DNA from: Saksenaea vasiformis B4078
Lineage: Eukaryota; Mucoromycota; Mucoromycetes; Mucorales; Saksenaeaceae
Length of the DNA: 14,456 bases
Assembly: GCA_000697055.1 (NCBI GenBank)
Contig: JNDT01001163.1
Span: forward strand, 1-14,456
Reading direction: 5' to 3'
The notes beneath the pieces are model-generated. The model saw nothing but the letters and a program-made list of their open reading frames with translations. It was not told the DNA's origin and did not search any database. Shown piece by piece: positions 6,447 to 14,456 of the stretch. Within the stretch, counting starts at the first letter, position 1, and each line of letters starts with the position of its first letter. Both the position numbers and the translations under genes were made by a program.

Positions 6447-9400
6447 TTATGGTACGACAACAAGTAATATCCGACAAAGTCTTTCAACAAGAATAAGATG
6501 CAATGGTAAACAATTGCTCGGGGATGGCATGAGATTCACATATGAAAGGGCATGATATCGTTTGATAATATTCCTTAGGCATCGATACGCTGAGTCATTG
6601 GTACGGTTGCATACGAGATGAATCTAGATAATGACATAAATACTTTGGCATCCCTTTTTTTTCCTCACAACTCACCTCAATTATCAATGGATCATAGTTC
6701 AACTGTTCCCTGGAAGCATTTTCGTTTTTTAACGGTGAATGAATCAAATATCCACTCGCTAATGGCAGCATCCAATCGTCTGGTTCCATCATTGACTCCA
6801 TCATCGTGATACCAAGTGACGCTCGCTCCCGTTTTCGTGTGTAGGCGATCCGGTGATTTAATAATAATGCCCTCGTCATACTAGGTTCTAATGGATCCAT
6901 ATCATGTGCACCCTGTTGAGGTATTTCCATTTGCATGTTGTCAGATTCTTGACTGGATGACACGTTGACCTGCAGTATTGATTCCGTATCTACACTCAGA
7001 ATCGCAATATTCTCTTCCTTGGGTATCAGACTGGTCCAAGCTGACAGCAAATGCTCAATAAAAGTATACATAGAAGCGTAACTCACCTTTCAGCTCCTTT
7101 GCAAATATCAGCCCAAGTTTGACAATCACATATGTCCACGATAACCCTGTCCGTTTTGCAATTGCTGTTGTTCGCTTCCATGCCTCTTCAAATACACTTA
7201 ATACGCCGCCTTTCGTAAGCACCTTGGTATTGTTTAGGACGGCAAATTCAACCAATTCGCCTTCGTTATCAGTCCAGACCACGATCATCCACCGTCGATC
7301 GAGGCTAAAACAGTAGGCCATATGTATTGTCCTCTGTTGATCGAGCATACTGGGAATATTGGAGAAAGATGGCTTAAGAGAGAATGGAATAGTATCAGGG
7401 ATAGCTTTCGCAAGTACGAAGGGTGGAGTATACGTCTCTATGGTATGTGTATTTTTCTTCAAGGAAATCAGGGTTAACTCGCGCCTTTTCGTTACTATAA
7501 AATTTGCACTTACATGCTGATGATCCTTGCTCACTATAGCATGGCATTTGCTGTACAACGAAAAGGCAATGACTTTCAAACCAAATTTCGTGTAACCTGC
7601 AAACGCCGCAGGCCGTAGGACATGTTCTATAGGAACCAGCTGCATTACCGGTCTCGGTTTCCGTCTAGCTGTAGCGGGCACACTGGTCAGATAGGTTGTC
7701 ATTAGTGCCTGGAAACAATTGCTGAGATTCAGATGGGATGACAAATCGGAATCTGGATTGACAATATAAATCACAAGAGTTGCATTTTCGGTCACACATC
7801 TTTCCAGATTTCTCCCCAGTTTCCGACACGCTTCCTTGTAACTCCTCAGCTTCCTTTCTTGCCATGATTCACCGCGCAATTCCGCTAGATAATAAATACG
7901 TGAGATGAATCCATATCAGAGCGTCAAACCTACGCAGTAGCTCGACAGGTACAACTCCAGGACTAGGAGAGTCGATATTGAAAGGTTGATGGGTCCCCAG
8001 AAGGCACGTCTCATATACTGTACCCAAATTCTTGAAAAATTCAGCGGCAACTCCTTCCAGTTCCTTATTTTCCGGACACAAGACAAAGTATTTGACGTCT
8101 TTCCTGGGAGAGTAAGGCTCCAGCCTCAATTTCTCCCAAAACGTGATCATCTGAGCCGACCCTTCGATAACATCATCCTGTCGGCACACAGCAATATCCG
8201 GAGGCGACAGTGTCTCCAGATTCGGTTCGGCTGGACGCCGCTTCTTGACTTGATATTTACCATACTTCAGCTGCGCTTGATTGGTTTCTGCTTTTTCTCT
8301 CAGCAGTTGATCAAAATTTTAAAGAGGTAATTTACCTGTCAAATCATAATACTGCTGAACATTGAGAGGGCCCTTAATTCTGGAAGAAGGGAGCATCGAT
8401 GCGTGTTCCAACGATAACATTTGCATAGGATCCGCGTTTGGTGCTTCTGCTTGGTCAAATATGGATGCAAGAACGGACTTGAAATCCTGTGTCACTTGAC
8501 TACGATCACTAGGAAGTGATGGCATATGGCTGATGCCTATACAGACACCAGATTTAGTTTATTTACAAAGTGAATGGACAAAAAACCTACCTCCGTATGC
8601 GTTGTGTATCAGTTCTCTGTAGCGGGTAATAATCGCAGCTGCCGATTCTCCTTCCGTAATTTCTGCACCATGCACCTCGCTTGTCAGTCCGCCGTTAAAA
8701 GGATACCCGCCTATCACCGCCTGCTGACAAAGATAATCTAACGATTCATAGTCGTTTTCACTGAGTTTCTTGGGATTTACAAGGTGTGGCATAACGGCCT
8801 CGGAAAATGGCGTGTCATAAGCCAGAGCCTGCTGGTTAACAACATACGTTTCCGGTCCAATTTCTTTGGTATCGCCAAACAATCGATTAGCAAAAGCTTC
8901 CTGTGCATTTTTCAAAGCATCCATCCACTGATCTACGGGAACATCGTCGGTAATAGAATTATTTTCATCGGAATCGCTGTCGGTTCCACCGCTAATGTCA
9001 CTGTCAATCGAACTATCACTTTTGTCGCTATCAATCACCATGATGGTGTCACGCTGGGGCTGACGTTTAACATCACGCTTTTTCCCTTTCCGAGACACTT
9101 TTTTCTGAGCTGGGATATAATCTGGGCGATACATATTTCGCTTCCACTCCTTCTTTTTATCATCCGGAGCAACATACATAAACTTTCCGCCATCGCAATA
9201 TTTGGTATCATCAACGCCTGTTCGAAATCGGACAGGTGCAAACTCTGGAGGCACGGTACGATGTTCCATGTCGTAAATAATTGCGGATATCTCCGTACGG
9301 TTGGCTGACGCTCCGGTGCGAAGATCGTTTTCGCCTTTTTCCGAAGCGGCACCCATTATTTCGTTACTAGGATGATCTACTGACTGCTTATTATCAATTC

Positions 9401-11746
9401 CTTGTACCAATTCATGATCTTCTTTAGACGGTGATTGTTCGTCTTCTATAGGCTGTACATCGACCATCATTGGCTCTTCTAATATGGTTCCAGCGTCTTT
9501 CAGTAAGTCGTCTAAGTCCACCTGTTCGTCTCCAGGCACGGCAGTAATGCCATTAATAGGCATCAACACAGGCTCCTCCCGTACATCCATCTTCGCTTCT
9601 TCAAATTCTGGAGCAAGGTTTGCCTGATCGAACGTCTCCTGTTTCGTGTTACTTGGTTCCGTAAAGAAGTCGAAGTCTTCTTCCGTGACATTGAGATCGA
9701 AGTTGTCTAGATCGCCCAACCCATCGTCCCACTGGCTGGATATGTCTCGCATCATCGTATCTGCAGAACCACCGCCAGTCATACCCAGTGTCAGATCAAA
9801 CTCATCTCCTGCCATTGGCATTGGTGAAGACTGATACGTCGTAATTTCTGCAGTTGGCTGTTCGTAAGATTGGGCAGGTGCAATAAGATCTTGTTGTTGT
9901 CCCTGCAAGTTCAAATTTTTGGCCATCATGTCTGTCAAATTATGGCTGCCATCGTCTGTCGCTGTATGACCTACGCGGTTGATATCTTCCGAGGGAGTGT
10001 CTGTTGTCGGCGTGGCGTAGATCGGAGACATGTGCTTTGGTTCCGATGCGAAAACGGAGGTGAATTCGGTCAAGGAAACTCCAGGCATAAATGTAAATCG
10101 ACCGGTATCGGTGGCCTTTGAATTGTCCGTCTCCGACACGAGATCACTGCGGCTTGCAGGGGTACCTATGGTCTTGGATGCCATCAATGGGCTAGCCAAT
10201 ACAGGTTCATTCATTGCTTTTTGCAGTATCCCTTGACAGCTAAAAGCATCGTTTGCGGATAACGTATCAAGAATGTTCCCTATGGTGTTGTTTCTAGGGC
10301 TGATATAGTTCCAGTAATTTATATCCTCTAATGACTTATTGGATCCGGAGTCCGTTGGACCGTTCACGCTCGTTTCCCATGCCCGCCTGCACCATTTGTC
10401 TCCAAGATCTTCGGTGATCCCACGATTGTATCCGAGTATTCCGCTCATCGTTGTCATAGGGGACGTCACGTTCCTTGCTGGAGTTGGTACGAATATTAAG
10501 GTAGTGGGATAAAATATAACATCGCCATTGGTAGTACGAATCGATGCGAGGGTTGGTAGTCGGGAAGGCGGATTCTGCATTAGCTGTGAAATAGGTATAT
10601 GGAACAACAGAGACCATTGTCGAAGAATTTGTTGCTCTTGTTGCTGATTGACATTAGTACGTGTAGGCATAATTTGTGCTTGTTCTCCCGAGGGACTTAT
10701 AACAACTAACCAAATTACACAACATTAGGTAGATGCTCCTGCTTCACAGTCCTTACCTTCCGTCCCTCGAGTGCGAATGTCTTGCATATTTAAAGGTCTG
10801 ATACGAATTCTACGGGTATCGGGTTGCAGAACAAGATTGGTACAGTTCAAATAAACATTATATGTACAGCCTAGAAGCGTCGCCGTTTGTTTCTGATGAT
10901 TTGGTCCGCCCGGTAAGATGTCGTAATGATTGTCTAATTCTAGGTAACTGGATGGGAAGATAAAGAATTCGCCCAGCGATATTGCTCCCTTGCGTAGCAT
11001 AGATCTACCTCGGCACGTTTAATGTCACCCGACTTCTCCCTGTCATACTAGCCTTTTTTACTTACGAGTGTATAAGGTTTTGGATAGCTGTGACGAACAG
11101 CTTATATTCATTAGCCACGCTAATCAGCCTGGTGCTACTCGACTGGGCGGCAGGTAAAGCTGCTGGTGACAGATTCTTCGAGCCGATCTGCTCCCAGGTA
11201 AATGAACCGATTTTCAGCTCTACAATCAACGTTGATTCCAAAATTCTCCGCATTAGGTATTTCTTTTATTACCTTCTAGCGCGTCCAGATATTCATTGGC
11301 GTCGACAATGCCCGTATGCTTATCATCGAACCAAAATACCCAAAGCTCGAGACAAATCGTTTCCTCCATGTCTTGCTGTGGATCGTGAGGGGTGGACAAG
11401 CCATGACGATCATTTGCACCAGAAGAGACTCGCCACATGCTGGGAACATTCAAATCGATGAGGCTCCAGTATGCTTTGATCAAGATGTTTTCGCTCGGAT
11501 CAAACGTATGCTGCCGTCGGTATGCATGATAAGGAGAACGATGGGTGTCGTGTACAGACGGTCGTTTGGTGTCTTCACATTTCAAAAACTCCACGATCGA
11601 CGACCGTTTGCATGACTGTGTGTACGCCCGGTAGCGTATTTGCGATACACCGCTCTAGTAATTATGACTATTTAATACGCGATTTCAGTTGGGATCTTCC
11701 AATTTACCACAAGGAGTACGTTTGTTAAGCTCGAATTCGTCAGCAT
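6447..11746 (-). CDS. MED13: Mediator complex subunit 13 (CDK8 module)
   Basis: Exons (minus-strand order): 11746-11708, 11654-11273, 11219-11066, 11004-10757, 10705-8591, 8536-8336, 8287-7934, 7884-7514, 7456-7087, 7040-6676, 6623-6447. They total 4,776 nt, 1,591 residues, a normal length for fungal Med13. The N-terminal domain starts MLTNSSLTNVLLV|SGVSQIRYRAY and includes LELWVFWFDD. The middle is long and disordered, with the acidic hallmark NVTEEDFDFF (about residues 613-622) and GGKFMYV (about 780). The C-terminal Argonaute/PIWI-like domain has GPLNVQQYYDL, FWEKLRLEPYSPRKDVKYFV, MQLVPIEHVL, YTPPFVLAKAIPD, WTDNEGEL and a C-terminal LPLHLILVERL helix. Med13 links the Cdk8-cyclin C module to core Mediator and represses or tunes RNA polymerase II transcription in the nucleus. 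All introns are GT-AG, 46-61 nt. The intron 7513-7457 has no stop and is in frame, so it might be retained. At 8288 the acceptor could instead be a few codons upstream. Confidence 0.96.
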
Positions 11747-12448
11747 ATAGGATTTGAAAGATTCATCTAAGAGATTCGATAGCTGGTGTTGAAAAGGCAG
11801 TTCAACCTGTCGAAATGTCATTCACATCAACTGGTAAAACGTGACTTGCCCATTGCTCGGCAAGCAAACGTTTACCCGTAAGCTTTTCATCATATCAGCG
11901 ACCCCGACCGAGTCGCCTCCGCTCTATGTAAAAATGACTGGCGTCCTATCCAAAATCTAACGACTTTCCTATCATTTTATTCGCCTTCATCTTGGCTGCC
12001 CAGCACCTTCTCATTAATTGAGAATTGAGAGAAACTGAAAGCTTGCCGTCCCGTTCTTTTGCTTAAAAGTTCACTAGAGTGGAACCACAGGAGATCGTTT
12101 ATACAGACACTGCAAGTACTGTAGTTCATGACAATCTCTGGGGAAATGCTTTATTATGTTTCTAGCGTAACCGTCCATTTAGAGTCCTGCGAGGGTGGTA
12201 ATGATTGACAAGTATCTAACATCACAAATATGTCCTCTGTGTGACGGGAGTGAATTGAGTATGCGACCGCTAATACATAACTTGGCAACAACATTATACT
12301 CTATTTACATTAACTTGGACCCTTGATGAACACAGGGTTTTTATATAGTAGCATAAGGATTCATTCATGTTAATAGATGGAATAATACTTAAAAATCATT
12401 TCGCTTATCCCAAAAGTTATTAGCGCGCACCTGTGGAAGCTGTGCCTC

Positions 12449-12483
12449 GGGTAGCACTGGGTGTGGGGCGCAAGGAGGAGGGG
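12449..12483 (+). other. Potential G-quadruplex in an AT-rich spacer
   Basis: Four G-runs of three or more (12449-12451, 12459-12461, 12465-12468, 12480-12483) are separated by loops of 7, 3 and 11 nt; the last loop itself contains two GG pairs. The flanks are clearly AT-rich, so the patch stands out. Its function is unknown. Confidence 0.5.
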
Positions 12484-13876
12484 ATGTAGCTACTCTGACA
12501 GCCAATTGAAAAGCGCTGCAGAGGATCTGGAGCGATACAATATCCAGCAATCTATTGTGAAATATGGACTATGGTGCATGTGACAACATTTATTTGTTTA
12601 AGCGATTTTGTAAGAAATGCCATCACAGCTGACACGACGCTGATGTAGAACTCATACGGGCTAACGATACACAAAACGACGCGGTTAATTATGGACGTGC
12701 ATTCAACAAACAGCACACAGAAGAATGTAAAATGGTCATAGCTCAACGATAATGAACGTTCAAGCGTCATCTAAATACGGTTATTTCTTGCATCCCAGTT
12801 AACGCGTTAAGGAGAGCTATTATGACGAATTAATGCGACACACCTTTAATTTGATATAAAAGTAACATTCAGTTGATGCAAATGCTGCTTCAAAATTCTG
12901 CATAGCTACGGGTTCTCAGAATAAACTTTCCGCAAGGCATGCACATCTTGTATACTAGTTATAATTAGGAAGCGTTTCGCATAATCGATGTATACATTGA
13001 CGTGTTGTTTTTTCCCTAGTTGCTCCTCCTCTACATTTCTGAGGGCACGATATAGTGCTCACCTGCTATTTGGTGGAAATTTCTCTTCTTCAAGCATGGT
13101 AAGCCTAGAGACTTTTTTCCTCATTTACCACTCGCAACTTCATGAAAAGGCTTTTCCTCGTACAGTACTGATTCACTTGCTCGCCCATATTAAATGCAGC
13201 TTGTTGAACGCGTTCTGCATCAATAGCAGTTATGTGTAATAAAAGGACGGATCTGAAAGCACCATCGCGACTGTCATTGATACAGAGGACCGAAAAGAGA
13301 AAATGAGTCTGCTGAAGCCTTGCATATATCATAGTACGACCACCGTAGGCTTGCCCAGTCAATTTTAGACGCCGTTTCGAAAGATATAGCTACGGAAATG
13401 AAGATCGATGGGTATGGGACAATAGGACATTAAGCGATTTAATGCGCCACTTCACACGTGTCTTAGCTATGGTGTATTCTATTTGATATCGCGCAGGGCA
13501 AGAGTTAACGTTACAACACCGATATGTCGTACCAGAGTGAAGGACGGTGTAACTGCCCAGTAACGAAATGAGGAAAGACTTCCTCCCGAAAAAGCGAAAT
13601 CTACCTTCATGCCAATATCATTTAGTCTAAGGACCTTGTTGTTTCTGCCAAGCTGCATGTGGCTTCTTGAAGCAAAGAGGGCGTAATCAAATACGCAGTC
13701 AGCTGAGTAGGACAAAGTCTAGGCCAATGTGCCACATAGTTTATAATTAACAAAGTTTACTTCTGAGATACGGGCCATCCCTAGGAGCATGAAGTCAAGA
13801 GACTTTTAATCGAAATGTATTGTTCAATAACGACTCTATTTGTAAAAGTAGCAACTTGATTATATGGATAGTACCC

Positions 13877-13883
13877 TATAAAA
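13877..13883 (+). promoter_or_regulatory. TATA box of the right-edge gene
   Basis: TATAAAA lies 147 nt upstream of the ATG at 14030. A pyrimidine-rich stretch (CTTTCTTTCGC then a run of T, about 14008-14028) comes directly before the start codon. Confidence 0.45.
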
Positions 13884-14029
13884 GTGACGTGATGAACGAG
13901 GCTTCGCAAAAAGGAAGAGGCACCTTCTGAAAAAAGGATTTCTCCTATCAAGAACCTGTACAGATTGTGTTTAAATAGGAATTAAAATAGGCAACCTTCC
14001 ACCTTTAACTTTCTTTCGCTTTTTTTTTC

Positions 14030-14456
14030 ATGAGTATTTCCGACAACATAGTCAAAGGCTTGGATGAGATTAAGGATGCCATATCCTCTATCTCTCCGTT
14101 ATCGGAGGAACAAGATACTGAGACAGCACCAACCTCGCCCGAATCCTCAAAAGGATCTGAACCAGAAGAAGAGAAAGAGACAGTCGCTCCTGCCGAATCT
14201 TCAAAAGATCCCGAGCCAGATGAACCAAAAGAGATAGTTATTCCTCCCGAATGGAATAGAGGTGTCTTTCATGATGGAGAAGAGGCCTACATGGAAGCGT
14301 TCGAACTAATCGACGGAGAACTTCAAAAGGAACTTGTTGTCATGTATGGCGGAGCGAACTTGATTTGTGATGAACAGTCGATGAACGACAAGGATGACGA
14401 TAACAAGGACGATTCCTTTCAAGCTAATTTTAAGTTCAATGTACCTGTAACCACTG
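14030..14456 (+). CDS. Acidic repeat-bearing protein, 5' part, unknown
   Basis: An ATG at 14030 opens a frame that stays open to the window edge (142 codons, no stop). The protein begins MSISDNIVKGLDEIKDAIS, an amphipathic helix. A Glu/Ser/Pro-rich disordered stretch with two 18-residue tandem units (about residues 38-73) follows. Then comes a more ordered part (EWNRGVFHDGEEAYMEAF, ELQKELVVMYGGANLI) and an Asp/Lys-rich patch. I do not recognise a family, and no signal peptide or membrane segment is visible. The frame, the TATA box and a pyrimidine-rich leader support a real gene. The start is the first ATG after that leader. The remainder, including any domain that would name it, lies outside the window. 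Confidence 0.65.
   Translation, partial: MSISDNIVKGLDEIKDAISSISPLSEEQDTETAPTSPESSKGSEPEEEKETVAPAESSKDPEPDEPKEIVIPPEWNRGVFHDGEEAYMEAFELIDGELQKELVVMYGGANLICDEQSMNDKDDDNKDDSFQANFKFNVPVTT
14141..14248 (+). repeat. 54-bp tandem duplication inside a coding region
   Basis: Two 54-nt units (14141-14194 and 14195-14248) encode ESSKGSEPEEEKETVAPA and ESSKDPEPDEPKEIVIPP, identical at 11 of 18 residues. A third unit may start at 14249 (GAATGG) but diverges at once. The spacing is exact and in frame, suggesting expansion of a disordered linker. Confidence 0.75.

Larger units (their letters stand above)
11747..14029. other. 2.3 kb intergenic region, no supported gene
   Basis: The left end must hold the MED13 promoter (minus strand). 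It contains a GC-rich imperfect inverted repeat at 11898-11916 (GCGAC / GTCGC) in otherwise AT-rich DNA. The rest is AT-rich, with only short frames on either strand (minus 12552-12770, 13105-13362, 13479-13715; plus 12988-13239). None shows a recognisable domain or a convincing chain of splice sites. No tRNA-like T-loop box was seen. A G-rich patch lies at 12449-12483, and a TATA box for the next gene at 13877. Confidence 0.6.

Noticed and set aside
8784..9308. Plus-strand frame of 174 codons
   Set aside because: It lies wholly inside the large MED13 exon, has no domain, and its hydrophobic pattern is the antisense of the acidic, Asp/Ser-rich strand.
11898..11916. GC-rich inverted repeat GCGAC/GTCGC upstream of MED13
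   Set aside because: Arms of only five bases are easily found by chance; mentioned within the intergenic entry but not called as a site.
12552..12770. Hydrophobic minus-strand frame resembling a membrane protein piece
   Set aside because: The hydrophobicity follows from T-rich composition; no matching exons, family motif or promoter were found.
13105..13715. Two minus-strand frames (13105-13362 and 13479-13715) as exons of one gene
   Set aside because: I tried to join them through nearby GT/AG sites, but the resulting chain has stops and no family pattern. They remain possible but unsupported.
1..14456. tRNA, rRNA, CRISPR array, insertion sequence or bacterial operon signals
   Set aside because: No T-loop box in intergenic DNA, no regularly spaced repeats, no transposase with terminal repeats, and clear spliceosomal introns throughout.

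Overview
This window comes from a filamentous fungus, most likely an early-diverging one (Mucoromycota; inferred, not proven). The genes have many short introns (about 46-85 nt) with GTAAGT-like donors. They encode eukaryotic nuclear and cytosolic proteins: Mediator subunit 13, ribosomal stalk protein P1 and a fungal DUF2408 protein. A zinc-finger module of FAR1 type combined with Sel1 repeats also points to that part of the fungal tree. Nothing prokaryotic, viral or organellar is visible.

Layout, left to right. Positions 1-194: a reading frame on the minus strand that is open to the window edge and of uncertain reality. Positions 212-262: a hairpin-forming inverted repeat. Positions 377-3143 (+): a multi-exon gene with a FAR1/WRKY-GCM1-like zinc finger followed by Sel1-like repeats. 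It is interrupted by one in-frame TGA and one poorly supported junction, so it is either decaying or mis-sequenced. Positions 3144-3928: no gene, but the promoter of the next one. Positions 3929-4362 (+): RPP1 in three exons, complete. Positions 4429-6311 (-): an 11-exon DUF2408-family gene that converges on RPP1 with only 66 bp between the stop codons. Positions 6447-11746 (-): an 11-exon MED13 gene encoding 1,591 residues in my reconstruction. Positions 11747-14029: a 2.3 kb stretch with no gene I can support, containing a potential G-quadruplex. Positions 14030-14456 (+): the 5' end of an acidic, repeat-bearing protein that runs off the window.

The exon structures were built by hand from reading frame, splice consensus, phase arithmetic and protein-family motifs. 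RPP1 and MED13 close perfectly in frame from start to stop. The DUF2408 gene also closes, with one ambiguous exon end. The genes do not form a functional pathway: a translation gene, a transcription co-regulator and a protein of unknown function lie side by side in a compact stretch. The least ordinary observations are the FAR1-Sel1 combination with its single stop, the three long internal repeats of the DUF2408 protein (one carrying a GC-AG intron), and the RPP1 intron that separates the conserved stalk tail from the rest of the protein.
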